64,000 nucleotides of DNA from Microcoleus sp. bin48.metabat.b7b8b9.023 (GTDB lineage Bacteria > Cyanobacteriota > Cyanobacteriia > Cyanobacteriales > Microcoleaceae): positions 1-64,000 of the forward strand of contig NZ_JAAFKG010000010.1 in NCBI RefSeq assembly GCF_013299185.1, read 5' to 3'. Shown here one piece after another: positions 26,723-36,534 of this stretch. The position numbers and the translations under genes are program-made. The stretch's first letter is position 1. Each line of letters starts with the position of its first letter. The notes below the pieces were generated by a model that was given only the letters and a program-made list of their open reading frames with translations, had not been told where the DNA came from and did not search any database.

Positions 26723-28114
26723 ATGCCCGCTCAACGAAATCCAACTCGACAGCGTTTAATCGGTGCAGCGCTAGAGTTATTTGCCTCTAGGGGAGTTACC
26801 GAAACCACCACCAAGCAAATTGCAGAACTAGCAGAAGTTAATGAGGTAACTCTGTTTCGGCAGTTTGGAAGCAAGCAGGGCTTGCTTTTGTCGGTCATTG
26901 AAGAGGCTGCTGTATTTGCTAAGTTGGGTCAAACTTTGGTCGATCGGGCAAATCAGACTAGCAGCATCCACCAAGCGCTCAATGACTACGCTATTGCCTG
27001 TTTGGATGCCCTAGAACGGGTTCCGGAAGTCGTGCGATCGGTGGTGGGCGAAGCGGGACAGTACCCGGCAGAAAACCGTGCGGCGCTGGGTAGAGGCTTT
27101 ACGGAAGTCAACCGCTACGCAGCGGAATATTTTGCTGCTGCGATCGATCGCGAACAGTTGCACGCCCATGTGACTGCCGAAAAGCTGGCTAGTTTGCTCA
27201 ACGGAATCTTGCTGGGATACGCGGTGATTGAGTTTACTAGCGAGTTTCACGAACTTTGGCAGGATCGGGAGGATTTTTTGGAGAATTTGCTCGCGCTGTT
27301 TTTGCACGGGGCTGTATCGTCTTCCGATCGCGTCCAGTCTGAAGTTGAGTTCGATCGAGTCACCGCAAAGGCCCAAAGAGAACAACAGGAGAATGTTAAT
27401 TTTTTGAGTGCGAACCAACAGGTGGAATCTGAGATTTGGCCAGCATCTGGAGGGTTTGGCGCCAAAATTCGCGACAGCCCGGCCCAAAATCAATTTGCTG
27501 TCAAATCGGAGTTAGCGATCGAAAAAACTGCTGGGGAAAATGTGTCGGATGTGCCCGCAAATTTAGTCGCTGCCATTTTGCAGCGGGCTAAAAAGCTGGG
27601 AATGCAAGAATATGCTTTAGCATACGTTTTGTTTGGATCGGGATTGAGTGCCAATGAGATTGTTGACTTGGGACGATCGCACCACATTAGCGATTCTCGC
27701 CAACAATTGCTGCAAGTCACCCAAGGTTTGGGGCGGCAAGTTCCCGTAAATCAGTGGATTTTGGGCAAGCGCTACGGTTCTTATACTAACAACCCGCTAA
27801 CTCAGTGGTTGAAAAGCCGCAAAGACAGCGAATCAGCTTTGTTTTTAAATCGAACTGGAAAACGGCTGTCGGAAAATGAGTTAGTGCAGTTGTGGGAAGA
27901 AATGACTGCGGGATTGCTTGGTGTTGAAGCAGAGGCGATCGCGATCGAACAAACTCAACAAACCTGGTGCGTGGAGATGTTAATGCGGGGTATGAATTTG
28001 GAAGATATGCAGATATTGACTGGGTGGGATGCTGCTAAGTTGCAGCCTTACGCGCGCAGATCCAGGGAAAAAACTGCTTTAGAACAGGCGATTCGTCTCG
28101 ATCGCAAAGCCTAG
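26723..28114 (+). CDS. TetR regulator fused to a catalytically dead tyrosine-recombinase-like domain
   Basis: The protein has 463 residues from the ATG at 26723. Residues 1-60 are a TetR helix-turn-helix (RQRLIGAALELFASRG, TTKQIAELAEVNEVTLFRQF), and residues about 65-190 an effector-binding helical domain. After a Gln/Glu-rich linker, residues about 275-455 follow the layout of phage integrases: LFGSGLSANEIVDL, LGRQVPVN, ALFLNRTGKRLSE, and WCVEMLMRGMNLEDMQIL. The box-I arginine (here GLS) and the HxxR pair (here QQTW) are lost, so no recombinase activity is expected; the tyrosine in PYARR remains. It probably regulates itself and desC, comparable to the DesT regulator of Pseudomonas. Confidence 0.8.
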   Translation: MPAQRNPTRQRLIGAALELFASRGVTETTTKQIAELAEVNEVTLFRQFGSKQGLLLSVIEEAAVFAKLGQTLVDRANQTSSIHQALNDYAIACLDALERVPEVVRSVVGEAGQYPAENRAALGRGFTEVNRYAAEYFAAAIDREQLHAHVTAEKLASLLNGILLGYAVIEFTSEFHELWQDREDFLENLLALFLHGAVSSSDRVQSEVEFDRVTAKAQREQQENVNFLSANQQVESEIWPASGGFGAKIRDSPAQNQFAVKSELAIEKTAGENVSDVPANLVAAILQRAKKLGMQEYALAYVLFGSGLSANEIVDLGRSHHISDSRQQLLQVTQGLGRQVPVNQWILGKRYGSYTNNPLTQWLKSRKDSESALFLNRTGKRLSENELVQLWEEMTAGLLGVEAEAIAIEQTQQTWCVEMLMRGMNLEDMQILTGWDAAKLQPYARRSREKTALEQAIRLDRKA

Positions 28115-28219
28115 ACAAATCAAACTACCATCATAAGATTGGCTCGATCGTTCGGAATGCAAGTCCTTAAAATTCAAGGACTAAAGTCCTCACTACCAAC
28201 AATTTTTTATGACTGTATG

Positions 28220-28819
28220 ATGAACACTCCTGAACCTTCATTAACTAAAACCGAATTAAGAAAATCGCTCCTAAACACCCGCAAATCCCTACCAGCCCAA
28301 GAATGGACACAAAAGAGCGAGATCCTTTGCAACCACCTGCACAACTCGCCCCTATTTACCCAAGCAAAAACAATCCTCGCCTACTTTAGCTTTCGCCAAG
28401 AACCAGATTTAAGTCCCCTATTTGCCACCCCTAAAAAATGGGGATTTCCCCGCTGTGTCGGCAAAGAGCTATCCTGGCACGTCTGGCAGCCCGGAGATGC
28501 TTTACATACTGGAGCTTATGGCATCCTAGAACCACTGCCGGATGCTCGGAAAATCGATCGCTCAGAAGTAGATTTAATCCTCGTACCCGCTGTTGGTTGC
28601 GATGTTCGCGGCTATCGCTTGGGCTACGGTGGCGGCTATTACGATCGAATGTTCAGTTTAGCTGAGTGGGAATCAAAAATGGCGATCGGCACAATCTTTG
28701 AATTTGCCTTGCTAGCCCAGCTACCAGTAGACTCCTGGGACAAACCGCTGCACGGAATTTGTACCGAAAGTGGGTTAAAAATGATACACGAGAAATCCCA
28801 AAGGTCGATCGAGCCATAA
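28220..28819 (+). CDS. 5-formyltetrahydrofolate cyclo-ligase
   Basis: The protein has 199 residues from the ATG at 28220 (an ATG directly before it is equally possible). It converts 5-formyl-THF to methenyl-THF with ATP. The N-terminal TKTELRKSLLNTRKSL (substrate/ATP Lys-Arg patch) and the signature GCDVRGYRLGYGGGYYDR near residue 135 are both present, and the length is normal. The upstream extension in frame runs into a dispersed repeat and is not used. It is probably monocistronic. Confidence 0.92.
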   Translation: MNTPEPSLTKTELRKSLLNTRKSLPAQEWTQKSEILCNHLHNSPLFTQAKTILAYFSFRQEPDLSPLFATPKKWGFPRCVGKELSWHVWQPGDALHTGAYGILEPLPDARKIDRSEVDLILVPAVGCDVRGYRLGYGGGYYDRMFSLAEWESKMAIGTIFEFALLAQLPVDSWDKPLHGICTESGLKMIHEKSQRSIEP

Positions 28820-28865
28820 ATTTTCAGTAATCATATCATATCCGCTAAAACAACCACAGTAAAAT

Positions 28866-28926
28866 TGGTTCGTAGTGAGGACTTCAGTCCTCATGAAAAT
28901 CAGAGGACTGAAGTCCTCACTACAAA
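28866..28926. repeat. Palindromic AGGACT-type repeat
   Basis: GGTTCGTAGTGAGGACTTCA and its complement form long arms around CATGAAAATCAGA. This is the all-A-arm version of the hairpin family. Confidence 0.8.
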
Positions 28927-29037
28927 CTTACAACAGTTATTTTACGGGACATGATATTATCCCTAGATCCGTGTTTATATGTATCCTACTGAAAGTCCTA
29001 TTTAATCTAAAATCCAAAATCTAAAATCTAAAATATT

Positions 29038-29811
29038 ATGGCCCAGCGCTACGTTCGAGTTAAAACAACACAAGGACACATCCATTACGGTTTGCTGCAA
29101 CTTAGCCGCAGCGTTCAAGTATTTGATGCACCACCCTGGTTAAAAGGACAACCAACAGATTTGGAACTTTCACCAGATAGTTACCAAATTCTCGCCCCGT
29201 GCTCTCCCTCAAAAATTGTAGCCGTCGGCAAAAATTATGTCGATCACGCCGCCGAGATGGGAACGCCAGTACCCGAAGAACCGCTGCTGTTTTTCAAGCC
29301 TCCCAGCGCTGTCATCGCAGCAGGTGCAGCGATTCGCTATCCGCAGCAGTCGGAAAGGGTAGACTACGAGGGAGAATTGGCCCTGGTAATTGGCGAACAC
29401 TGTACCAACTGCACTCCCGAACAAGCACATGGCAAAATTTGGGGTTACACAATAGCCAACGACGTAACAGCCAGAGATTTGCAAAAGCGAGACAACCAGT
29501 GGGCGAGGGCCAAAGGGTTTGATACGTTTTGTCCTTTGGGGCCTTGGATTGTGCGCGAATTGAGTCCTGCTGCACAGTTACAGACTTTTGTCAATGGGAG
29601 CGATCGACCGACACAGTCATCTCAGATCGATCGCATGGTATTTTCCCCAGACTTTCTCGTCTCCTATATCAGTCAAATCATGACCCTAAATCCCGGCGAT
29701 GTGATACTAACTGGAACACCCCAAGGAGTTGGGCCGCTGCAAATAGGCGATCGAGTTCGCATTGAAATTGAAGGCATCGGCAGTCTTGAAAATACAGTCA
29801 TTAGTCATTAG
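29038..29811 (+). CDS. Fumarylacetoacetate hydrolase-family protein
   Basis: The protein has 257 residues. The FAH fold is shown by KIVAVGKNYVDHAAEMG near residue 60, the metal-binding E-x-E in DYEGELALVIGE near residue 112, NDVTARDLQ near 140 and GDVILTGTPQGVG near 220. Members cleave carbon-carbon bonds in beta-diketo acids or decarboxylate oxaloacetate (FAHD1 type). The length fits the FAHD1 group with a short N-terminal domain. The exact substrate cannot be read from the sequence. Confidence 0.88.
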   Translation: MAQRYVRVKTTQGHIHYGLLQLSRSVQVFDAPPWLKGQPTDLELSPDSYQILAPCSPSKIVAVGKNYVDHAAEMGTPVPEEPLLFFKPPSAVIAAGAAIRYPQQSERVDYEGELALVIGEHCTNCTPEQAHGKIWGYTIANDVTARDLQKRDNQWARAKGFDTFCPLGPWIVRELSPAAQLQTFVNGSDRPTQSSQIDRMVFSPDFLVSYISQIMTLNPGDVILTGTPQGVGPLQIGDRVRIEIEGIGSLENTVISH

Positions 29812-30051
29812 TTATTAGTTATTAGTTATTGGTCATCAGTCATGAGTAAGCGCAAAAACCACAATATCTTCCACGGACTTTTCTGGTTGGTTTAGCGATG
29901 ATTCGGACTACTGAACGAGCCAACAATTTGACGCACCTACTATCCCCACTAATGACAGTTGACAGCAAACAGGTTGACAGTTGACCGTTACCAATGCCCA
30001 ATTCCCAATTCCCAAGGACAACTGACTAATGACTAATGACTAATGACTGAT

Positions 30052-30522
30052 TTATGGTACCTGCATATAAACAGCATCGGAAAGCGGAGGAATCTCTGCA
30101 TAGCGTCCCAATGCCGACTGAACGACTGCATAAACAAATGCAGCTAAAACACCCAAAAACACCATGTTATACAGCGTCTCTGCAATAAATGCGACTTGGA
30201 ATCCTGTAAAAATCTTCAAAACTAGACCGCACAGCATCAAAACAATGTCTAAAAGAATCGCTTGCATCGCATTAAAACGAATGAAGTGACAGATGCTTTC
30301 GTTTCTAACTACTGCTAAATACAGGGCAAAGAAAATAATTAAGCTAGCGAAGGGCAAATTATAAATTTGCATCAAAGGATCTAGCGGTAGGAACAACAGT
30401 TGCAGGGCAGGAAACTGTCTAAACAGATACCCGCCAAAGGCAAGCCCGTCAATCAGCGGCAGCAAATAAGGCAAACAAGCAAAAATCCGGTCTGGAACAG
30501 TCGTAGATCCGCGCCAAGTCAT
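30052..30522 (-). CDS. Tic20-family protein
   Basis: The protein has 156 residues with four predicted membrane helices (about 14-32, 58-72, 85-108 and 115-140). It starts MTWRGSTTVPDRIFACLPYL and has the family pattern RFNAMQAILLDI in the third helix. The chloroplast homologue Tic20 forms part of the inner-envelope protein import channel; the cyanobacterial role is uncertain. The AATGAACTCTCCTGAG stretch upstream provides GGAG-like sequence before the ATG at 30522. No operon partner is present. Confidence 0.88.
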   Translation of the reverse strand: MTWRGSTTVPDRIFACLPYLLPLIDGLAFGGYLFRQFPALQLLFLPLDPLMQIYNLPFASLIIFFALYLAVVRNESICHFIRFNAMQAILLDIVLMLCGLVLKIFTGFQVAFIAETLYNMVFLGVLAAFVYAVVQSALGRYAEIPPLSDAVYMQVP

Positions 30523-30756
30523 AATGAACTCTCCTGAGTCGATCGACTAAATATCAATTCCCATTAAACTCAGGATAACGCAGCAGCAGGCAAGCGTTCC
30601 GACTCGCCCGGAATTTGCCCACACCCACAGCCGAGTAGATTCAGGGGTACTTATATCAAGTCGGGTTCAATAGTCACCATTCCTGATGCCCGATGCCCGA
30701 TGCCCAATTCCCCATGCCCTGTTTGGCCCATGCCCCATGCCCTGTTTGGCCGATGA

Positions 30757-30954
30757 TTATTTAATATTGGCAATGACGAAGCCCATTTGACACTCGTATC
30801 GATCGGGCAAATTTTCCGTAGGTTTGGCAACTGGATGACCGCAGCGAAGCTCTCCACCGCTCCAGCGCGGTTGGCCAGTGCGATCGGCAAGCACACAACT
30901 TTGGCAAACACACTGAGGGGCAAGCATCTGATTTTCCATTAGAATGACTAACAT
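30757..30954 (-). CDS. Small cysteine-rich protein
   Basis: The protein has 65 residues from the ATG at 30954, which has an excellent GGAGG site six bases upstream; ATG 30939 is an alternative. CVCQSC near residue 16, then LRCGHPV and a cysteine in DRYECQM, form a probable zinc site. No signal or membrane segment is seen. I do not recognise a named family. It stands upstream of and diverges from glyA, sharing the intergenic promoter region with it. Confidence 0.65.
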   Translation of the reverse strand: MLVILMENQMLAPQCVCQSCVLADRTGQPRWSGGELRCGHPVAKPTENLPDRYECQMGFVIANIK

Positions 30955-31122
30955 TTGATACCTCCGGCAGGTTTCACACCAGTAATTTCATTGTATGTCA
31001 GGAATTTGGGACAAACGGCTTAACCTGAACACAACGTAATATTTCTGTCAATGGTGCGAAATCCGTAGTAGGCTAAAAGATCCCCAATTCCCAATCCCAA
31101 AATTGTCAAAAGGTTGATTATT

Positions 31123-32406
31123 GTGACGGACACTAACTTAGACTTCCTTTCCAAAACCGATCCGCTAATTGCCGATTTAATCGGGCAAGAGCTCCAGCGG
31201 CAGCGAGATCACCTAGAACTGATCGCCAGCGAAAACTTTACCTCCGCAGCCGTAATGGCAGCTCAAGGCTCAGTGCTGACCAATAAATACGCCGAAGGGC
31301 TGCCAGCAAAACGCTACTACGGCGGTTGCGAATTTATTGACGGCATCGAGCAAATCGCGATCGATCGCGCTAAAGAGCTGTTTGGCGCAGCCCACGCCAA
31401 CGTCCAGCCCCACTCCGGCGCTCAAGCTAACTTTGCAGTATTTTTGAGCTTGTTAGAGCCTGGTGACGGAATTATGGGCATGGATTTGTCCCACGGCGGA
31501 CACTTGACCCACGGTTCGCCCGTTAATGTATCCGGTAAATGGTTCAAAGCTTTTCACTACGGCGTCAACCAAGAAACTGAACAGCTCGACTACGACGAAA
31601 TTTTGGCACTGGCTAAAGAAAACCGACCGAAATTGCTGATTTGCGGCTATTCAGCATATTCGCGAATTATCGACTTTGAAAAGTTTAGAGCGATCGCCGA
31701 CGAAATTGGAGCTTACCTGCTCGCCGACATCGCCCACATTGCCGGGTTAGTCGCCACAGGCCACCATCCCAGCCCCCTCGCCCACTGTCACGCAGTCACC
31801 ACCACCACTCACAAAACCCTGCGCGGCCCCCGTGGCGGCTTGATTTTGACCAATGACCCCGAACTGGGCAAAAAGTTCGACAAATCAGTATTTCCCGGCA
31901 CTCAAGGCGGCCCCTTAGAGCACGTGATTGCGGGCAAAGCTGTAGCTTTCGGCGAAGCATTAAAACCGGAATTTAAAACTTATTCCGGTCAAGTAATTGA
32001 AAATGCGCGGGCTTTAGCTGCACAGTTGCAGCAGCGGGGTTTAAAACTCGTTTCCGGCGGCACCGACAATCATTTAATGCTAGTAGATTTGCGATCGGCA
32101 AACATGACAGGCAAGCGAGCCGACCAATTAGTTAGCGGTGTAAATATTACTGCTAATAAAAATACTGTGCCTTTCGATCCGGCATCGCCTTTTGTCACCA
32201 GCGGTTTGAGACTCGGTTCGGCTGCGATGACGACGAGGGGAATGGGAACTCCAGAATTTACCGAGATTGGTGATATTATTGCCGATCGACTCCTGAATCC
32301 CGAAGATGAAAGCGTCGCCGCTGAATGCCTGCGACGAGTAGCAGCACTGTGCTCACGCTTCCCCTTATACCCGCACTTGTTCTTAAAAGTGCCGGCATTA
32401 GCTTAA
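31123..32406 (+). CDS. glyA: Serine hydroxymethyltransferase
   Basis: The protein has 427 residues from a GTG at 31123 with AAGG nine bases upstream; the TTG nine bases further up gives three extra residues. This PLP enzyme interconverts serine and glycine with tetrahydrofolate. Visible are LIASENFTS near residue 35, KRYYGGCEF near 60, and the PLP lysine in [11 protein letters not shown] near 228. The length is standard. The order glyA, WecA-like, cinA is in one orientation, though spacers of 170-590 bp make one transcript doubtful. Confidence 0.96.
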   Translation: MTDTNLDFLSKTDPLIADLIGQELQRQRDHLELIASENFTSAAVMAAQGSVLTNKYAEGLPAKRYYGGCEFIDGIEQIAIDRAKELFGAAHANVQPHSGAQANFAVFLSLLEPGDGIMGMDLSHGGHLTHGSPVNVSGKWFKAFHYGVNQETEQLDYDEILALAKENRPKLLICGYSAYSRIIDFEKFRAIADEIGAYLLADIAHIAGLVATGHHPSPLAHCHAVTTTTHKTLRGPRGGLILTNDPELGKKFDKSVFPGTQGGPLEHVIAGKAVAFGEALKPEFKTYSGQVIENARALAAQLQQRGLKLVSGGTDNHLMLVDLRSANMTGKRADQLVSGVNITANKNTVPFDPASPFVTSGLRLGSAAMTTRGMGTPEFTEIGDIIADRLLNPEDESVAAECLRRVAALCSRFPLYPHLFLKVPALA

Positions 32407-32993
32407 TTTTCCTGATCGGCAATGGGGAATTGGTAGTTGGAAGTGTACGGTTCATCAGTTGACAGTTGACAGTTGACAGTTGACAGCTACCTCTTCCATC
32501 GATAGAAGAGGATTGGATCAATGAATCATTTTGTTTGATTTCCCCCGTTTAGGGGGAGGCTTTAGACCTAATTTTTAGGGGTAAAAGAGTAAAAGATCTG
32601 AAAAAGATTGAGAGTTGTTCGTTGCGATCTTGATAAGCGGTTTTTATCGAAAATCTCGATCGCAAAAGGCAGTTTTTACTAAAAATATTTGTCGAGCGGG
32701 GCTGGTTTGATTAACGGTATTTGTCGATCGCGAAAGATACCGCTCAACTCGGCTCGCTTGGCAAGTATCGATATCGAAAAAGTCGATCGACATTGCGATT
32801 GAAAGACGATTAATTCGAGAGTCATCATTTAAAAACCGGACAATTCCCGTCCCAGCAACTTCCACTCCGGCAAATCTCCGCCTCCCAAACCCCCAGTCGC
32901 TCTTAAAGATGTTTGCTTGTGATAAGCCATCCCAAATGTAGTAGACTCTGCCTGACACCCTAATTGCCCCGCACTATTTAAAATTGATTTCAG
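32407..32993. other. Repeat-rich spacer upstream of the WecA-like gene
   Basis: It contains composite element copy 4 (32456-32583). From 32590 to 32990 I see no gene; several imperfect GATCG-rich inverted repeats occur near 32640-32800. Confidence 0.5.
32456..32583 (-). repeat. Composite hairpin/heptamer element, copy 4
   Basis: Reading on the minus strand it has a CCCCC/GGGGG hairpin, AAATGATTCATTGATCC, AATCCTCTTC and about four GTCAACT heptamers at the end nearest glyA. Confidence 0.7.
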
Positions 32994-34049
32994 ATGCCGT
33001 ATCAGTATCTGTACCACGTAATAGCTTTTCTGGTTTCTGCAAGCGTCGTCCTCTGGAGTACGCCAATAGTTAAAAAAATTGGTCTCAAAAGCGGGCGAGT
33101 CGATCGGCCAGGCGAGCGAAAAGTCCACCAGCGCCCCATGGTACGCTTGGGAGGAGTCTCTATCTTTCTCGGCACTCTGATTGCCCTGTTATTTGTCTGG
33201 CTCTGTGGAGGCTTCATCGATGCTAACGGACAAGTTCTCAATCCCAAAGACGAATACGAAATTTGGGGAGTCACCCTCGGCGGCATCGGATTCTTCCTCA
33301 TCGGTTTAGCAGACGACCTATTTTCGCTCTCGGCCATAAAACGCTTGCTCATGCAAGTTGGCGTATCCACCATCGTTTGGATGGCAGGAGTACAAATTGA
33401 GTTTCTAACAGTTCCTTCCCTGGGACTGACGGATCTTGGCTGGCTGAGCTTGCCCATTACGGTGATTTGGCTTGTCGGTATGGCCAACGCCATCAACTGG
33501 ATTGACGGTTTGGACGGTTTAGCAGCCGGAGTTTCTGGGATTGCAGCAGTTGTAATGCTGATTGTCAGTTTGTCGATGCACCAACCGGCGGCAGCCTTAA
33601 TTGCAGCCGCTTTAGCTGGGGGGGCATTGGGATTTCTGCGCTACAACTTCAATCCGGCTCAAATCTTTATGGGAGATGGTGGGGCTTATTTTATCGGGTT
33701 TACTCTGGCTGGAGTCGGAGTAATTGGGTTAGTTAAAACTACGGCTGTTACTTCTGTGTTGCTGCCATATTTAATCTTAGCTGTACCGATTTTAGATATG
33801 TCGGCGGTGATTCTCGATCGACTCCGTAACGGCAAATCACCCTTTATTGCTGACAAACGCCACCTGCACCACCGACTCTTAGAAGCCGGACTATCCCATA
33901 GATTTGCGGTTTTATTTATTTACTCGCTGACTCTTTGGGTAGGAAGTTTAGCCCTAGCTTTTTCGGTTCCAAGCGGCATAGTTTACGCTATGGGAGCTAC
34001 AAGTTTGCTGGGATACGCTAGCTGGAAAGTTTGGAGACACGCAAGATAG
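32994..34049 (+). CDS. Undecaprenyl-phosphate N-acetylglucosaminyl-1-phosphate transferase (WecA/TagO-like)
   Basis: The protein has 351 residues and about ten membrane helices. It belongs to the MraY/WecA family: RPMVRLGGVSIFLG after the first helix, the Asp pair in GLADDLFSL near residue 104, NAINWIDGLDGLAAG near 165, FMGDGGAYFIG near 223 and DKRHLHHRLL near 283. It links a sugar phosphate to the polyprenyl carrier and so starts a surface polysaccharide or wall polymer. The HIHH-type cytosolic loop (HLHHRLLEAG) suits GlcNAc transferases. The stop codon abuts a TTGACAG tract. Confidence 0.9.
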   Translation: MPYQYLYHVIAFLVSASVVLWSTPIVKKIGLKSGRVDRPGERKVHQRPMVRLGGVSIFLGTLIALLFVWLCGGFIDANGQVLNPKDEYEIWGVTLGGIGFFLIGLADDLFSLSAIKRLLMQVGVSTIVWMAGVQIEFLTVPSLGLTDLGWLSLPITVIWLVGMANAINWIDGLDGLAAGVSGIAAVVMLIVSLSMHQPAAALIAAALAGGALGFLRYNFNPAQIFMGDGGAYFIGFTLAGVGVIGLVKTTAVTSVLLPYLILAVPILDMSAVILDRLRNGKSPFIADKRHLHHRLLEAGLSHRFAVLFIYSLTLWVGSLALAFSVPSGIVYAMGATSLLGYASWKVWRHAR

Positions 34050-34217
34050 TTGACAGTTGACAGTTGACAGTTGACAGTTGACGGTTGTTAGTAAGAATCA
34101 CCAATCACTAATAACTAATGACCAATGACCAATGACCAATGACCGATGCCCAATGCCCAATGCCCGATGCCCGATGCCCGATGCCCAATTCCCAATTCCC
34201 CAATCTAAAATCCAATA
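34050..34217. repeat. Heptamer tract and CCGATGCC/AATTCCC short repeats
   Basis: Several TTGACAG heptamers directly after the WecA-like stop are followed by runs of ATGACCA, GATGCCC and AATTCCC. The same mixtures recur near 29812-30045, 30675-30760, 38270-38460 and 43620-43690. No gene is present. Confidence 0.75.
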
Positions 34218-35474
34218 ATGGTTGCTGAAATTATTTGTGTTGGTACAGAATTGCTATTAGGCGATATTCTTAATAGCAATTCCCAGTTTTTAGCGAAAGA
34301 ATTAGCGAGTTTGGGAATCCCTCACTACTATCAAACAGTGGTGGGGGACAATCCCGATCGCATTAAACAGGTGATAGAAATAGCTATAGGTCGATCGCAA
34401 CTTTTGCTCTTCACCGGAGGCCTCGGCCCAACACCAGACGACCTCACAGTCGAAACTATCGCCGATTATTTTGGTGTTCCTCTCATCGAAAGGCCGGAAA
34501 TTATCGCCGATATCGAACAAAAATTTGCTCAGTACGGACGCACCATGAGCAAGAGCAACCGCAAACAAGCCTTAATCCCCGAAGGTGCGGACATTCTATC
34601 AAACCGCACAGGTTCTGCACCGGGGATTATTTGGCAGCCGGTTCCCAATGTCACAATAATGACATTTCCCGGCGTACCGACGGAAATGCACTTGATGTGG
34701 CAAGAAATAGCTGTTCCTTACTTGAAAAATAACGGTTGGTGCAGCTCAACTATTTGCAGTCGCACGTTGAAATTTTGGGGAATTGCTGAGTCTGCACTCG
34801 CGGAAAAAGTAGATAGTTTTCTGAATTTAACTAATCCTACCGTGGCTCCCTACGCCAATCACGGCGAAGTCAAACTGCGAATTTCGGCCCGCGCTGAGTC
34901 GGAAGTGGCGGCGAAAAAGTTAATTGAGCCGATCGAACAACAGTTGCTCCAGATTGCTGGCCTAGACTGTTACGGTGCCGATACCGATACCCTCGCCTCC
35001 ACTGTCGGTAAATTGTTGCTGTTGGCTGGCGAAACTCTTAGCGTGGCTGAATCCTGCACGGGAGGTGGGTTGGGAGCGATGCTGACTGGTGTTGCCGGCA
35101 GTTCGAGATATTTTTTGGGCGGGGTAATTTCCTATGACGATCGGGTTAAGGAAAGATTATTAGGTGTTAATCCCCAAGATTTAGCCGAATTTGGGGCAGT
35201 CAGCACCAGCGTGGCAAAACAAATGGCTGCGGGAGTGCGCGCTAGCCTTAACACTGATTGGGGATTGAGCATTACAGGCATCGCTGGGCCAGGAGGCGGC
35301 ACCGATGCTAAACCTGTCGGACTGGTTTATATCGGTTTAGCGGGCCCCAACGGCGAGGCTGAAAGTTTTGAATACCGCTTCGGCTATGCCCGCACTCGCG
35401 ATTGGATTAGAAATCTCAGTAGCTGTACCGCGCTCGATCGGCTGCGGCGTAAATTATTATTGGCAAAAGCATAG
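34218..35474 (+). CDS. cinA: CinA-like competence/damage-inducible protein
   Basis: The protein has 418 residues. Residues about 1-170 form the MoCF/COG1058 domain (MVAEIICVGTELLLGDILNS, FTGGLGPTPDD); residues about 255-415 form the CinA nicotinamide-nucleotide amidase domain with AESCTGGGLGAMLTGVAGSS and SITGIAGPGGGTDAKPVG. Known activities are NMN deamidation and ADP-ribose pyrophosphatase action in NAD recycling, and a link to natural competence in some bacteria. The length is typical. It lies downstream of glyA and the WecA-like gene. Confidence 0.94.
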   Translation: MVAEIICVGTELLLGDILNSNSQFLAKELASLGIPHYYQTVVGDNPDRIKQVIEIAIGRSQLLLFTGGLGPTPDDLTVETIADYFGVPLIERPEIIADIEQKFAQYGRTMSKSNRKQALIPEGADILSNRTGSAPGIIWQPVPNVTIMTFPGVPTEMHLMWQEIAVPYLKNNGWCSSTICSRTLKFWGIAESALAEKVDSFLNLTNPTVAPYANHGEVKLRISARAESEVAAKKLIEPIEQQLLQIAGLDCYGADTDTLASTVGKLLLLAGETLSVAESCTGGGLGAMLTGVAGSSRYFLGGVISYDDRVKERLLGVNPQDLAEFGAVSTSVAKQMAAGVRASLNTDWGLSITGIAGPGGGTDAKPVGLVYIGLAGPNGEAESFEYRFGYARTRDWIRNLSSCTALDRLRRKLLLAKA

Positions 35475-35785
35475 AAAACCTCTAACACTTTGTCAATTGT
35501 CAATACTCAGCCGTAAGCTTAAGCTTTATTTAATAATTGCAATCCGAGATATTTCAGTAATTTTCCCCTTGCCTATTGATTATCTGTAAAGATTCGTTAT
35601 GATAATAAGATAGGGCTGATTGGCAAATATACTGACTCTCTGCTTTGCTTAAAAGCGTTGCTCCCAACAACCAGCAAGCGAGAAAGCAAGTTTGACCTTG
35701 GATTTCAAAGTCGTGCTTGCTTATTTTCAGGGATTTAGCCGTCGGTTTAGCAATCTAGACTATAAAAAAAGGAGCTATCCGTTCA

Positions 35786-35923
35786 ATGGAAGACATTGAA
35801 AAGGTGCTGGAACAAATTAAAGAATGGGTTCGCAAGCTGATAGAAGGACTGCTGAATCCAGAAGCTCAACCGGAACTCGAACCGATTCCTATTCCAGTCA
35901 ACCAACCCAGGCATCGCCGGTAG
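35786..35923 (+). CDS. Small charged protein, 45 residues
   Basis: An ATG preceded by AAAAAAAGGAG (12-base spacing) opens a 45-codon frame. Residues 1-23 form an amphipathic helix (IEKVLEQIKEWVRKLIEGLL), followed by a Pro-rich tail ELEPIPIPVNQP and a basic end RHRR. It has no signal peptide. It lies in a 480-bp gap between cinA and aroQ. I do not recognise it; it may be a conserved cyanobacterial microprotein. The 311 bases upstream (35475-35785) show no other gene. Confidence 0.55.
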   Translation: MEDIEKVLEQIKEWVRKLIEGLLNPEAQPELEPIPIPVNQPRHRR

Positions 35924-36037
35924 TCGGGACTAGATGTGAAATCTGAGGTTTGAGGTTTGAGGTTGAAGGCTGGTTCTAAATCCCAAGTCAAAATTCTGAT
36001 AAATCTCATAAACTTTGTTGCGCTGGAATTTTTAAAA

Positions 36038-36478
36038 TTGTTAAATATCCTGGTACTTCACGGCCCTAATCTGAATCTATTGGGTCAGCGAGAACCTGGA
36101 GTTTATGGTTCTGCGACTTTAAATGATATCAACAAGTTGCTAGAACGAGAAGCGCAAGCCCTCCAGGTGCAAGTCTCTATTCAGCAGTCGAATCATGAAG
36201 GGGTTTTGGTGGATGCAATTCACTCGATGTTAGGGCAGCACCAAGGCTTGTTGATTAACGCTGGAGCTTATACTCATACGAGTGTGGCAATTAGAGACGC
36301 GATCGCCGCTGTGAATATCCCTGCGGTGGAAGTTCATTTGAGCAATATTTACCGACGGGAAGCTTTTCGGCACCACTCGTATATCGCAGCGGTGGCGATC
36401 GGGCAAATCAGCGGTTTTGGCTCAGAAAGTTATCGGCTGGGGCTGCAAGCTCTAGTTAGTTATCTGATTAAAAATTAA
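36038..36478 (+). CDS. aroQ: Type II 3-dehydroquinate dehydratase
   Basis: The protein has 146 residues from a TTG start at 36038 with GGAA nine bases upstream; the frame is open further up but the family starts with [13 protein letters not shown]. It catalyses the third step of the shikimate pathway. Signature segments are all present: the catalytic Tyr in [38 protein letters not shown] and [19 protein letters not shown]. The length is standard for the type II dodecameric enzyme. The IscB locus follows directly. Confidence 0.92.
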   Translation: MLNILVLHGPNLNLLGQREPGVYGSATLNDINKLLEREAQALQVQVSIQQSNHEGVLVDAIHSMLGQHQGLLINAGAYTHTSVAIRDAIAAVNIPAVEVHLSNIYRREAFRHHSYIAAVAIGQISGFGSESYRLGLQALVSYLIKN

Positions 36479-36534
36479 AATTTCACCGATTTTTGCTATC
36501 CACCAATCACCGGACATAACTGGACAACCATTAA

